Shown here in pieces: positions 26,217-34,587 of a DNA stretch of 64,000 nt; the first letter of the stretch is position 1; every line of letters begins with the position of its first letter. Source of the DNA: JAWPMT01 sp965227935 (GTDB lineage Bacteria; Bacteroidota; Bacteroidia; Cytophagales; Cyclobacteriaceae). The DNA lies in contig CBDDGS010000032.1 in assembly GCA_965227935.1 (NCBI GenBank), forward strand, positions 6,711 through 70,710, in the 5' to 3' direction. The translations under genes were made by a program, and so were the position numbers. Below the pieces are notes generated by a model. That model was not told the DNA's origin, made no database searches, and saw nothing but the letters and a program-made list of their open reading frames with translations.

Positions 26217-29200
26217 ATGAGCAGTCTGCACGAAACTGCGTATCCCAGGCTGCGCAGCACCGTTACCGAAAATGAACTCAAGGAGTATTACACCCCTACG
26301 CCAGAAGAATTAAAATTGATTGCCTCCGAAAAAAAGCCGATCCTGCGCTTCGGTTTCATTCTGAACCTGAAATTACTTCAGCGACTCGGGTACTTTGTAC
26401 CCCTGGCCTCAGCGCCGCCATCCATCATGAAACACGTGCTTGACGCCATAGGTATCAAACGGCCGATTACGCTTAAACAGCTTAAAGACTATGACCGATC
26501 TGGGTCTCGATCTCGTCAACAACAACAATTGAGGGAATATCTCGGCATAAACGCATTCGGCTTAAGCGACCAACCCTGGCTCGCTCAAATTGCTGAAAAT
26601 GCGTCAGAGACAAAGGAGATGCTCGCGGACATCATCAACGTGATGCTCGAGGAATTGGCGCATCACCATTACGAGCTACCCGGTTTTACAGTCCTCAAAC
26701 GAATCGCTCGTGCGGCAAGAACTAAAGTCAATGAAGCCTGTTTCCGTGAGATCGGCCTGAATCTCTCGCCGGAAGCGAAACAAAAAATTGATGAATTACT
26801 GAATCCTTCCGATGGCGCTTACAGTGCCTGGAATATTCTTAAACGTGAACCCAAAAAGCCGGGTAACAAAGAAGTGCGGAGCTATCTTCAGCATGTTCAT
26901 TGGCTCCAAACATTAGGTGAAACTCTCCCGGAAGTCGATGTTCCTGTGGTGAAATACCGGCAGTTTGCGCTGGAGGCTCGCGCGTTAACCGCCCCGGAAA
27001 TGGCACGACTCAAAATCAATAAGCGCTACGCACTCGCCGTCATACTGATTCGCCAACAACACAGTAAAGCCTTGGACGATGTGGCAAACTTGTATATCAA
27101 GATGCTGCGAAGCATGGAAGCGGGTGCCCAAGCCGCATTGAACAAATACATTCTGGAACATCAAAAGCAAATCGATGCATTGATTGCAAAATTTCGCGAC
27201 GTTCTTATCGCCTACGATCAAGACTCTGAACAATTAACCAAACTGCAATCGATTGGTAGTGTCTTGGGCGATGACGCCAGCGCATTAATTGATCGCTGCA
27301 ACCAGCACATCGCCTACGCCGGAAACAATTACTACCCCTTCATGTTGAGCAATTACCGGCAAAAGCGTGCCTTGCTGTTCAATTGTCTGGATATACTGGA
27401 CTTGCAATCAACCTCCAGCGATACCAGCAGTACGTCACTGCTTATCCTGCTAAAGAGCTTGCGCAGTACTCGATCCGAATTCATCAGCGAAGAGACGCTT
27501 AATCAGCATTTGCCGGAGCCATTTGATACCAGTTGGTTCACCGAAAAATGGCGCAAGTTGATCTTGTCGAACACGAAGAATGACGCCGGAGAAACTGAAA
27601 AACGTTTCCATAGGAAATACCTTGAACTCTGGTTGTTGTTACACATCAAGCACGAACTCTCATCGGGCGATTTGTTTATTCCGTTTAGCGCCGAATTTGA
27701 TGACTATCGCGAGCAGCTGGTCGATGATGAAACGCTGGATGAAGAATTAGACGAGTACAGTGAACAAGTAGAAATGCCACTGAATGATGCGCATTTGTTT
27801 GTTACTAACTTAAAGCAGGAACTGTCAGACCGATCAAAACGGGTAGACGAAAGATTTCCATCGAATCTTCATGCCTCAATCAAAGAGGGGAAGCTGTCGA
27901 TCAGTCCGATAAGAAGTGAACAACCGCTAGCCGAACTCCAAAAACTCGATGCTCTGATTACCGAAAACCTTCCTGAAGTAAGCATCATTGACATCCTGAC
28001 CGACACCGAAAAGTGGCTTGGTCTGCACAAATTATTTGGGCCGCTGTCAGGGAATGAAATACGTATTGATGAACCGGAAAAGCGCTTCATTACCACATTA
28101 TTTTGCTATGGCTGCAATCTCGGTCCTGTTCAAACGGCCAAGTCTGTGAAAAATATGAGCCGTAAACAGATCGCCTGGCTCAACCTTCGGCATGCTTCTG
28201 AAGATCGTTTGGACAAAGCGGTCACCCAGGTCGTTAACGCTTACAATAAATTTGATTTGCCTAAATACTGGGGCAGCGGCAAGCACGCGTCGGCTGATGG
28301 AACCATGTGGGATCTGTACGAACAGAACCTGTTAACGGAGTACCATATTCGTTATGGCGGTTATGGTGGCATTGGCTACTACCATGTTTCCGATACCTAC
28401 ATTGCTTTGTTCAGTCATTTTATTCCATGCGGTGTCTACGAAGCGGTGTACATTCTCGACGGTCTGATGAACAACAAGTCCGACATCCAGCCAGACACGT
28501 TACATGGCGATACGCAAGCGCAAAGTTATCCGGTGTTTGGGTTATCGCACTTACTGGGTATCAACCTCATGCCGCGAATCCGCAATATTCAGGATTTGTT
28601 GCTTTTCAGGCCGGATAATCGCTATCGATACAAAAATATTGAATCCTTGTTTGCCGGGAGTATCGATTTCAAATTAATTGAGCGCCACCTTCGCGATATG
28701 CTGCGTGTAGTTATCTCAATTAAAAAGGGCAAGATTACTGCCTCAACTATTCTGCGACGGCTAGGAACGTACAGTCGTAAAAACAAGTTGTATTTAGCGT
28801 TTAAGGAGTTGGGAAAGGCGATTAGAACTCTCTTTTTACTGCGTTATATCGATGAAATTGAGCTTCGAAAAACCATTCAATCAGCCACGAACAAAAGTGA
28901 GGAATTTAACGGATTTATCAAATGGCTCTTCTTCGGAGGCGAGGGCATCATCGCCGAAAATGTCCGCCATGAGCAGAGGAAAATCGTCAAATACAACCAG
29001 CTTGTGGCCAACATGGTGATACTCTACAACGTCGAGAAAATGACCCACGTCCTAAAGGACTTGTCGAAAGAGGGTGTGGTAATCAACAAAGAGCTGTTGA
29101 ATGGGCTCTCGCCATACCGCAATTCCAATATTAATCGCTTTGGTGACTACAATCTGGATCTGGAAAGAGAGGTTCCACCGTTGGATTTTGGTATCAAGAT

Positions 29201-29222
29201 ACTAGAACCAGAAGAAACGTAA
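26217..29222 (+). CDS. tnpA: Tn3-family transposase TnpA
   Basis: This 1001-residue transposase has the normal family length. The DDE triad is visible: Asp in ASADGTMWDLY (about 692), Asp in LHGDTQAQSYPVFGL (about 763) and Glu in NKSEEFNGFIKWLFFG (about 895). The N-terminal DUF4158-type region (YTPTPEELKLIASEKKPILR) binds the terminal repeats. A good ribosome site (AAAGGAAGTTTAAGAT) precedes ATG 26217, and the right inverted repeat starts 28 bases after the stop codon. The gene is intact, so the element is probably active. Confidence 0.95.
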   Translation: MSSLHETAYPRLRSTVTENELKEYYTPTPEELKLIASEKKPILRFGFILNLKLLQRLGYFVPLASAPPSIMKHVLDAIGIKRPITLKQLKDYDRSGSRSRQQQQLREYLGINAFGLSDQPWLAQIAENASETKEMLADIINVMLEELAHHHYELPGFTVLKRIARAARTKVNEACFREIGLNLSPEAKQKIDELLNPSDGAYSAWNILKREPKKPGNKEVRSYLQHVHWLQTLGETLPEVDVPVVKYRQFALEARALTAPEMARLKINKRYALAVILIRQQHSKALDDVANLYIKMLRSMEAGAQAALNKYILEHQKQIDALIAKFRDVLIAYDQDSEQLTKLQSIGSVLGDDASALIDRCNQHIAYAGNNYYPFMLSNYRQKRALLFNCLDILDLQSTSSDTSSTSLLILLKSLRSTRSEFISEETLNQHLPEPFDTSWFTEKWRKLILSNTKNDAGETEKRFHRKYLELWLLLHIKHELSSGDLFIPFSAEFDDYREQLVDDETLDEELDEYSEQVEMPLNDAHLFVTNLKQELSDRSKRVDERFPSNLHASIKEGKLSISPIRSEQPLAELQKLDALITENLPEVSIIDILTDTEKWLGLHKLFGPLSGNEIRIDEPEKRFITTLFCYGCNLGPVQTAKSVKNMSRKQIAWLNLRHASEDRLDKAVTQVVNAYNKFDLPKYWGSGKHASADGTMWDLYEQNLLTEYHIRYGGYGGIGYYHVSDTYIALFSHFIPCGVYEAVYILDGLMNNKSDIQPDTLHGDTQAQSYPVFGLSHLLGINLMPRIRNIQDLLLFRPDNRYRYKNIESLFAGSIDFKLIERHLRDMLRVVISIKKGKITASTILRRLGTYSRKNKLYLAFKELGKAIRTLFLLRYIDEIELRKTIQSATNKSEEFNGFIKWLFFGGEGIIAENVRHEQRKIVKYNQLVANMVILYNVEKMTHVLKDLSKEGVVINKELLNGLSPYRNSNINRFGDYNLDLEREVPPLDFGIKILEPEET

Positions 29223-29250
29223 AAAAACATTCTATATCAAGAAGTTAACA

Positions 29251-29289
29251 TCATTTTGGCGAATTTTTCCAGAATGACGGCCGACCCTC
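29251..29289 (-). repeat. transposon right inverted repeat
   Basis: Read inwards from 29289 it starts GAGGGTCGGCCGTCATTCTG, then GAAAAATTCGCCAAAA. It lies 28 bases downstream of the tnpA stop codon. Confidence 0.9.
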
Positions 29290-29642
29290 ATCTTGTGCTG
29301 GATCCAGCTGGATCCGGCACAAGATATTGGAAAAAGGCAGGAACGATAGGGGAGAAGAGTAGGGGGCCTGGCTCTGATCGAGGCCGCGGCCGTCAGGCCC
29401 GGGCCCGGGCAACCAGGCCTGCGGTGGTAACACGCTGGTGCCTGGCGTACCAGCTCGACGTGGCACCGGGGTAGCGGGCGTTACCCGAAGGGCCGATCCA
29501 GGGAGCTTTGCCTTTTAGCGAGCACTTGGGGGACCCTGTGAACTTGTTCACACGGTCCCCCTAGTGGAGCAAAAGTGGAAAGCTTTCTGGTTCGGTTCGC
29601 GTAGCGAATAGCACGCGGTTCTGGCCTGAAGGCCAGAAACCC
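29290..29642. repeat. mosaic palindromic block 2, right part (modules C and D)
   Basis: After the target duplication the block resumes with GTGCTGGATCCAGCTGGATC, then GGCACAAGATATTGG, an inverted repeat with arms of about 16 bases when joined to the left half. It continues through module C to module D (29433-29640) with the GGGGGACC/GGTCCCCC hairpin (29528-29561). It ends in TTCTGGCC/GGCCAGAA beside the parB stop codon. Confidence 0.8.
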
Positions 29643-30608
29643 CTATGGCTGGGGTTCGTCTTTGTCACTCATTCTATCGATCTGTTCCTGAGTGACATTA
29701 AAGGAAATGCTTTCGCGGGGGGTTTCTAGGGTTAGAAGGCCTGTCCCATCGTCACGCATAAGCAGTTTGACGCTTTCTGCGGTGAGTTTTCGGCTGGGCT
29801 TGGCTTTTGCCTTGCCTTTAGCCTTCTTCGGCGTTGCGGGTTTGTTATTGCGCAGCTGTTTTGCAGCTTCTTGCGCGATTTTCCGCAAGGGTGCCTTATC
29901 CCGGATGCCATCTTCCAGCTCCGAAACCAGTTTAGCGTAAAGCTCATCAGAACCACGCCGGGCAACCCGGTTCAGAGAGTGAACGACCTTGATATCTGTA
30001 AGCCCTTTTTCCAGAACAAAGGACTGCACCTTTTCAGGGGCATCAGCCAGGCTGGCAATTTCTGAAAACATACTTTCACTGATTTTCAGAAGGGCAGCAG
30101 CATCCCGGGAAGGAGTCATAGAGCCCTGTTCTTCAAGCTCAAGGGCCAACTTACGATAAGCAAGCCCGCGTTCCATCGCCGTCAAAGGCTCAGAACCGTC
30201 ATTGTTGTGTATCAGCTGGTGAGTCAGGATCGTTACGGTGTCGTTAGGGTCGCCCTCAAACAGTTTGGCATCCAGATACTTCAGCGACTCCTTGTCAGAA
30301 GACATAGCAGCCCGCCAACGGGACTCACCATCAACGATCCGATATTTGCCCCCAGGTTCCTGCGGAGGGCAAACCTCGATGGGTTCAAGCTGGCCCTGAT
30401 CCTCCAGTTGGGCGCGCCGGCGCGCTATAGTCTCTTCATTGAAGTATTTTCGAGGCTGAGTAGGATCCGGCTCACACATATCTGTCCGGACACGGATGTA
30501 ACGGCTTTCAGCTGTTTGGAACTCCGGGTTATCAGCCGTCGCGCCTCTCAACTGCTCTGCCGCGTTGCTTCCACCTTGCGGCCGATTACCCCAAACTTTT
30601 TTATCCAT
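29643..30608 (-). CDS. parB: plasmid partition protein ParB (KorB-like position)
   Basis: The product has 321 residues. ATG 30608 overlaps the parA stop (ATGGATAA), showing coupling and fixing the start. The N-terminal ParB domain shows CEPDPTQPRKYFNEETIARR and the GERR-like IVDGESRWRAAM. The central helix-turn-helix is SRDAAALLKISESMFSEIAS, followed by LADAPEKVQSFVLEKGLTDI. A basic Lys/Pro/Ala linker precedes a C-terminal dimerisation domain (LLMRDDGTGLLTLETPRESI). With ParA it segregates the plasmid; the position after a TrfB-like gene and parA parallels korA-incC-korB of IncP-1. Confidence 0.88.
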   Translation of the reverse strand: MDKKVWGNRPQGGSNAAEQLRGATADNPEFQTAESRYIRVRTDMCEPDPTQPRKYFNEETIARRRAQLEDQGQLEPIEVCPPQEPGGKYRIVDGESRWRAAMSSDKESLKYLDAKLFEGDPNDTVTILTHQLIHNNDGSEPLTAMERGLAYRKLALELEEQGSMTPSRDAAALLKISESMFSEIASLADAPEKVQSFVLEKGLTDIKVVHSLNRVARRGSDELYAKLVSELEDGIRDKAPLRKIAQEAAKQLRNNKPATPKKAKGKAKAKPSRKLTAESVKLLMRDDGTGLLTLETPRESISFNVTQEQIDRMSDKDEPQP

Positions 30609-31284
30609 TGTGAATCTGCTCCATGATTTCCTCCCCCCAAGCCTCGACAGATTGACGGGCCCGGCTTGATTCACCCAGAACAAGCGGGGTCATACCCTCG
30701 CCGGTAGAGCGCGGAAAATCGACGCTCTGGGGAAGGTAGCTTTCCAGGATGGGGAAAGGTGCGTTCTCTACTTCCTGCAGAAAATCCCGCCATTCATTGG
30801 TTCGATCCCTAACGCTTGCGCCATAGATATAGGCTTTAGGGAAGCCGTCAGTAATTTCCTGCCGCTCTTTAATCATGCCAGCAACAGCTTCAATTGCCCA
30901 TACGTCAAAGGCGTTCGGCTGGGTCGGAATAAGCACGTGATCTGAGGCCTTGATAATTGAAGCAATTGCATCGCGCCGGCCAGCATTGATGAAACTCGAC
31001 ATGCCATCACAAATAACGTAATCGTAATCGTTGGCCAGCATTTTCATGGCTGACCCTACATTGGTCTGGTCATGAGCCACTACCAGGGGCACATCATGGC
31101 CATGCTGATCTGCCATTGCCGCCCAATCAAGACAGGTATGCCGTGCATCAGCATCAACGATGGCTACACGTTTTCCCTTGCTCATCAGGTACACGGCCAG
31201 GCAGATAGAAGAAGTGCTTTTAGTGACACCACCCTTATCGTTGATAAAAGAAATGGTGATGCCTTTGTTCTCGGGTTGATTCAC
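30601..31284 (-). CDS. parA: partition ATPase ParA (IncC/ParF-like)
   Basis: The 227-residue P-loop ATPase has a deviant Walker A NDKGGVTKSTSS (Lys17 and Lys22), and VAIVDADARHTCLDWAAMA and YDYVICDGMSS as motifs A' and B. The length matches the short ParA class lacking an N-terminal regulatory domain. It forms the nucleoid-bound gradient that moves ParB-plasmid complexes. The start is GTG 31284 behind AAGGAGAAAGGC. A TTCGACATGTCGAA palindrome sits 13 bases upstream and may be the operator. Confidence 0.92.
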   Translation of the reverse strand: MNQPENKGITISFINDKGGVTKSTSSICLAVYLMSKGKRVAIVDADARHTCLDWAAMADQHGHDVPLVVAHDQTNVGSAMKMLANDYDYVICDGMSSFINAGRRDAIASIIKASDHVLIPTQPNAFDVWAIEAVAGMIKERQEITDGFPKAYIYGASVRDRTNEWRDFLQEVENAPFPILESYLPQSVDFPRSTGEGMTPLVLGESSRARQSVEAWGEEIMEQIHNG

Positions 31285-31294
31285 GCCTTTCTCC

Positions 31295-32215
31295 TTAATT
31301 CGACATGTCGAATTGCTTTACGTAGTCATTCCAGTCTCCCCCATCCATGGGGGGGAAATGTGGACTGACAGGGATTTTGACAGAAGATAAATTTTCTTTC
31401 AGCCTGGAGAGCAATTTTTTTCCTCCAGCATCATGATTGAAAGCACCAATAACCTTGGTGATCCCATTTAACGATGCAAGCTCTACCAGCAGCTCCGAAG
31501 TGTTAACGTTCCAATTACCACCGCAGCTAACAAGAATGGTATTTGAAGGCCGATTCACCTTGTAATAGGAGAGCGCTTCAATCCCGGATTCAGTTATTAC
31601 AAGAGTGTTAGACCCTTTAGGGATTCTTGACACCCAAAGACCTTTTTCCCCGTCACCGGGGAAGCTTGTAAACCCGTTCGGCCCTTTAATTTCATATCCG
31701 CAAGGCTCTCCACCTTTACGGTAATGAGGGAACAAAACAACAGACTTGAAACCCTGCAGAATACGCCCTTCGAATATCGGGGACCGGTAAGTCTCAGAAT
31801 CAATTCCACGTGATTCCAGGTACGCGCTTTCTACGACATGACCAAACTGATCTAGTCTTTTTTGGATTACAGAAACATCAATCGCGGACTTTGCCTTTGG
31901 CGCCGGAGCATCCTGGATCGCTCGAAGCTGGTAATCACCCGCCGCTAGTTCGCGGCAAGCATCCCTGAATGAAATCCCTTTTTCTGCCATGACAAAATCA
32001 ATGATGGTTCCAGAACGGCTTCGGTCATTTGGATCAAACCAGATCCAATGACCGTTCTCGCGTCTGCTTACAACAATCCTGGTACCGGAAAGAGGGTGCT
32101 TCATAGACCAGGCAGACCGAGTAGATTTCTCTTTGTCACGCACATAGCCTAACCCTGCAGCATACTCAGCAAGGTTTATCAGGGTTTTGGCTTTTTCAGG
32201 ATTGAGGAATGCCAT
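31295..32215 (-). CDS. primase-like protein with DUF3991 and Toprim domains
   Basis: The product has 306 residues. The N-terminal DUF3991-like region (INLAEYAAGLGYVRDKEKST ... HWIWFDPNDRSRSGTIIDFV) resembles the zinc-less part of DnaG-like plasmid primases. The second half is a Toprim fold: TLVITESGIEALSYY gives the conserved Glu, and GAFNHDAGGKKLLSRL corresponds to the DxD region. Proteins of this type are common on conjugative plasmids and probably prime or process DNA after transfer; activity is not proven. Its start overlaps the end of the TrfB-like gene by 20 bases. Confidence 0.75.
   Translation of the reverse strand: MAFLNPEKAKTLINLAEYAAGLGYVRDKEKSTRSAWSMKHPLSGTRIVVSRRENGHWIWFDPNDRSRSGTIIDFVMAEKGISFRDACRELAAGDYQLRAIQDAPAPKAKSAIDVSVIQKRLDQFGHVVESAYLESRGIDSETYRSPIFEGRILQGFKSVVLFPHYRKGGEPCGYEIKGPNGFTSFPGDGEKGLWVSRIPKGSNTLVITESGIEALSYYKVNRPSNTILVSCGGNWNVNTSELLVELASLNGITKVIGAFNHDAGGKKLLSRLKENLSSVKIPVSPHFPPMDGGDWNDYVKQFDMSN
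31297..31314. promoter_or_regulatory. TTCGACATGTCGAA palindrome upstream of parA
   Basis: AATTCGACATGTCGAATT lies between the primase-like gene and parA. It also encodes the last residues (FDMSN) and stop of the primase-like protein, so the operator is embedded in coding sequence. Confidence 0.75.
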
Positions 32216-32531
32216 CGAAAGTCACCACGTAACGATCCACCTTAGCCAGCACATCATCCAGGTCATCCTTGGGTACCTGCAGAACAACTTGTACTGTCTC
32301 AGCAAACATGGATTTGTAGATCTGAATGATCTGCGGATTCAGGGTTTGCAGGGTGATATCTTCTTGTCTGGCGACTTCGGCAACAGACAAACCGTCAACC
32401 ATGACTTTCTTTGCACGGGCAAGGTTTGTCTCTGAATGGGCAGTATCGAGCTTGAGCTTTTTCACCTTTCGGTCAAATTCACTGCTGCTCAAGATGCTCC
32501 GCATCTTACGGGTTGAAACTTTTCCGGACAT
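32196..32531 (-). CDS. TrfB/KorA-like transcriptional repressor
   Basis: The product has 111 residues. A helix-turn-helix is clear in VDGLSVAEVARQEDITLQTL followed by NPQIIQIYKSM, the pattern of the TrfB/KorA family. ATG 32531 sits behind CGAGGAGTGAAT, a variant of the shared ribosome-site sequence, which favours it over an in-frame GTG two codons upstream. In IncP-1 plasmids KorA heads the same kind of operon and represses several plasmid promoters through a palindrome. This protein is my first candidate for binding the TTCGACATGTCGAA sites. The binding target is inference. Confidence 0.7.
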   Translation of the reverse strand: MSGKVSTRKMRSILSSSEFDRKVKKLKLDTAHSETNLARAKKVMVDGLSVAEVARQEDITLQTLNPQIIQIYKSMFAETVQVVLQVPKDDLDDVLAKVDRYVVTFDGIPQS

Positions 32532-32533
32532 AT

Positions 32534-32794
32534 TCACTCCTCGAATTTAATCGGAATACTTCTTGGTACCTCAAGTATCAGGACTACGCTGGTTGTTCCC
32601 TTGCCTGTGTCAAACCCAATTTCCCCTATTCCAGGGAGCGAAACACGGCTATTGAACGTCTTATAGCCTGTTTGCTGGAAATGATCAGGTGAGAATTTCA
32701 CCTTCACACCCACATTGTCGACATCGAGGAGGGCAACCCTTGTGTCTCCGATCACTACAGTTGACGGGACTGTAACCCGCTTTACAAAGGCCAT
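32534..32794 (-). CDS. hypothetical protein, first gene of the central operon, 86 aa
   Basis: ATG 32794 follows AAGGAGATCAG, a near-ideal ribosome site, and a promoter at 32812-32841, which decides against a longer in-frame start. The protein is beta-rich (FVKRVTVPSTVVIGDTRVAL, LPGIGEIGFDTGKGTTSVVL). It ends three bases before the TrfB-like start codon region, so it is co-transcribed with the control and partition genes. No family recognised. Confidence 0.6.
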   Translation of the reverse strand: MAFVKRVTVPSTVVIGDTRVALLDVDNVGVKVKFSPDHFQQTGYKTFNSRVSLPGIGEIGFDTGKGTTSVVLILEVPRSIPIKFEE

Positions 32795-32811
32795 CTGATC
32801 TCCTTGGGGGA

Positions 32812-32841
32812 ATACTAAGGTGTTAATAAGGGAAAGGTCAA
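32812..32841 (-). promoter_or_regulatory. central operon promoter with TTAACACCT element
   Basis: On the minus strand TTGACC (32841-32836) and TAGTAT (32817-32812) are 18 bases apart. The sequence CCTTATTAACACCTTAGTAT spans spacer and -10 and is nearly identical at 38604-38625 and 50879-50898. Confidence 0.75.
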
Positions 32842-32907
32842 TTTTTTCCCCTATTGTTATTTTTTCATTTTTGAATGATGGAGGCCTTATGGCCGACATC
32901 ATCTCAT

Positions 32908-33002
32908 TTATCCACAGGCAGCTTTAGCTGCCAGTAACAGATATAGAAATACTAACTGGTTAATGACCGACACTTAATGTCTTTAGGTACCGACACTTAA
33001 TG
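32908..33002. other. replication origin (oriV) candidate
   Basis: A perfect DnaA box TTATCCACA (32908-32916) is followed by the dyad GGCAGCTTTAGCTGCC (32917-32932) and two direct repeats ACCGACACTTAATG (32966-32979 and 32989-33002) with a 23-base period, about two helical turns. This lies just downstream of repA. The pair of repeats may be short iterons. Between 33003 and 33138 I see nothing further. Confidence 0.65.
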
Positions 33003-33138
33003 CCTTTGTGTGTGCCCTTGCTGGTCGCAGCGGCGGCCGCCAGGGACAGAAAACAGGCGATTGATGGCCTTTAAGGGGGAGATTCAGCGCAGGAACAAGG
33101 AAAGAGGGGCTGTGGGGCAAGAAAAAGGCATAGCGGTG

Positions 33139-33951
33139 CTACAGGGCTTTAGCGGCGGCTTCCCTGACTTGCTCTTCATCCCAGTCTGGGTTGTCCTGGA
33201 TGAATTGAGCTAACAGTAGGTTGTATCGTCGTCGTCGCTCAAAGTCGGCCATTTCCTGGCTCTCTGTTGGCCGGCGGGCTTGCTGGCGCCGCTGAGCAGG
33301 CATATCGCCTAAAAACAGCTGCAGTCGCGCCATTTGGGTTAAATTCCGGGTGCCGCCATCCTTGTTCCAGGTTTCAGCCTTGCGTTTCAGGTTCTTGGTT
33401 GCCTGATCCCGGGAGCACTTGAGAGCCACTTTCAGCCCGAAAACGGCAAAGAGGTGCCGCGATACCGCCTTGACTGCCGCAAGCCCTTTCCATGATCCAT
33501 CGGCCATCAACTGGCGGGGCTGGGAGACTGTGAGTAGATTTGCGGCTTTCAGATCACGCAGAGCTCTTTCTGCTCGACGTTGAGACAACCCGCATTTAGC
33601 TGCCAGGTAATCCAGGGTTAACGACATGAAGCCATCTTTTGTCGGGACCCCAACTCGCAAACTCGCAACGTCCAGATAGCGCACGATTGCCCCTAATAGC
33701 AGAAGGCAAGCGTCCCGGCGCTCACTCCGCATCTGCCGGCGGCTTCCATTGGCAAGGTTCAATGAAGGGATTGTGAGGGCAGGGCGGCTGTAATACCTGC
33801 CCATACGTTCAGACAAGAGCGTAAGAACCCTAGGAATGCTGCCCGGGCCGGAATGCTCGGGTAGAGAAAACACAAAGGCAGGATTGCTGGGATCGTGCCC
33901 GCAAAAATTGCCCCCGGTGTTAATTCTGGGTGTGTATCCGCTAGTTTCCAT
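33139..33951 (-). CDS. repA: plasmid replication initiator (IncFII RepA family)
   Basis: The product has about 270 residues. The central region (RYLDVASLRVGVPTKDGFMS, then YLAAKCGLSQRRAERALRDL and KAVSRHLFAVFGL) has the two winged-helix-like segments of IncFII-type RepA proteins; the C-terminus is basic and helical. It binds oriV, here 140 bases downstream, and recruits replication. ATG 33951 is chosen because GGCAGG precedes it; a GTG at 34029 in the same frame is possible. The ribosome site lies in a perfect hairpin (33959-33973), suggesting translational control through the upstream antisense-type leader. Confidence 0.75.
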   Translation of the reverse strand: METSGYTPRINTGGNFCGHDPSNPAFVFSLPEHSGPGSIPRVLTLLSERMGRYYSRPALTIPSLNLANGSRRQMRSERRDACLLLLGAIVRYLDVASLRVGVPTKDGFMSLTLDYLAAKCGLSQRRAERALRDLKAANLLTVSQPRQLMADGSWKGLAAVKAVSRHLFAVFGLKVALKCSRDQATKNLKRKAETWNKDGGTRNLTQMARLQLFLGDMPAQRRQQARRPTESQEMADFERRRRYNLLLAQFIQDNPDWDEEQVREAAAKAL

Positions 33952-33956
33952 CCTGC

Positions 33957-34145
33957 CAACCTGCCGGGCAGGTGGCGGACCAATGAAATATTGCTTCCAT
34001 TGGAAAAAAACTCCCACCTGAAGTTGCACGCAGGCGGGCGGATGACTACACTTAAAAAAGTTGTGGTGGAGCCCCTGCCAATGGGTCCAAAGTAGTTATC
34101 CGTCCGCCACCTTCTCAAAGCCCCTGCGCCAACAGGGGCTTTTAC
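33957..34145. promoter_or_regulatory. repA leader with antisense-RNA-type hairpins
   Basis: In the repA transcript (minus strand) the first hairpin is AAAGCCCCTG-TTGGCG-CAGGGGCTTT (34142-34117). A UUGGCG loop is the kissing and pseudoknot motif of IncI/IncB-type repA leaders. A complementary CGCCA occurs just before the repA ribosome site (33977-33973). A 17-nt stem (34033-34049 with 34092-34108; two G-U pairs in the plus-strand RNA) lies between. The plus strand ends the first hairpin with TTTTACTTTTC, a plausible antisense RNA terminator. The mechanism is inferred. Confidence 0.55.
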
Positions 34146-34153
34146 TTTTCTGG

Positions 34154-34408
34154 CTACACCAAGTCTCTTTCCTGCGGTAAATTCACCTCCGCGCTCGGAA
34201 AACCAATACTTCTGGCTTCAGCCAGCACAGCAGCTACCCGCCGAAACTCCTTGGGGGAGCTTTTATCCTTGACGGTAGTGAGTGTGGATCTGCCACCCCC
34301 ATGCTCTACAAGCACCAGGTTCCAGCCTGTAGACATGGGTGCAGGTTCTGCAATTGCTTTATGCAATGCCCCGCGTTGTAGCAGCTCTTTAGCCAGGTTC
34401 TTGTCCAC
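34154..34408 (-). CDS. hypothetical protein, 84 aa
   Basis: This small soluble protein starts MDKNLAKELLQRGALHKAIA and contains a beta segment (GWNLVLVEHGGGRSTLTTVK) and a helix (SPKEFRRVAAVLAEARSIGF). It ends nine bases before the hairpin that opens the repA leader and may be co-transcribed with repA. I do not recognise it; a copy-control or partition accessory role is possible from position only. The 208 bases upstream hold one TTCGACGTGTCGAA site and nothing else I can identify. Confidence 0.6.
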   Translation of the reverse strand: MDKNLAKELLQRGALHKAIAEPAPMSTGWNLVLVEHGGGRSTLTTVKDKSSPKEFRRVAAVLAEARSIGFPSAEVNLPQERDLV

Positions 34409-34587
34409 TTAGATATCTCCAAATCTGACGTTATCTAGCCATAAGACCGCCAAAGATGCAACATCGGCAGACATAGGCGCACCCAAGGACAGAAAAAACA
34501 GCAACAATGGGGGAGGAAAAAGAAGATTAGATTTTCCCAGGGCAAGGGAAAGAATTTCTCTCCCTTATTTCTGACTTACTTTCTCAG

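Larger units (their letters stand above)
14192..29289. mobile_element. complete Tn3-family transposon with metal-efflux cargo (15,098 bp)
   Basis: The ends are inverted repeats starting GAGGGTCGGCCG, nearly identical for the first 35 bases. The flanks carry the 5-bp duplication ATCTT (14187-14191 and 29290-29294), as expected for Tn3-family transposition. Joining the flanks restores the same sequence found uninterrupted at 39183-39240 and 44083-44140. It encodes TnpA, a tyrosine recombinase and a TnpT-like protein, with a manganese exporter, two CDF pumps, CzcCBA and a Ni/Co-type regulator as cargo. The good inverted repeats and open genes suggest a recent, functional insertion. I cannot name a described element with these ends. 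Confidence 0.93.

Noticed and set aside
33759..34118. Open frame through the repA leader as a leader peptide gene
   Set aside because: It starts at a TTG without ribosome site and runs far into repA rather than ending near its start, unlike RepY-type leader peptides.
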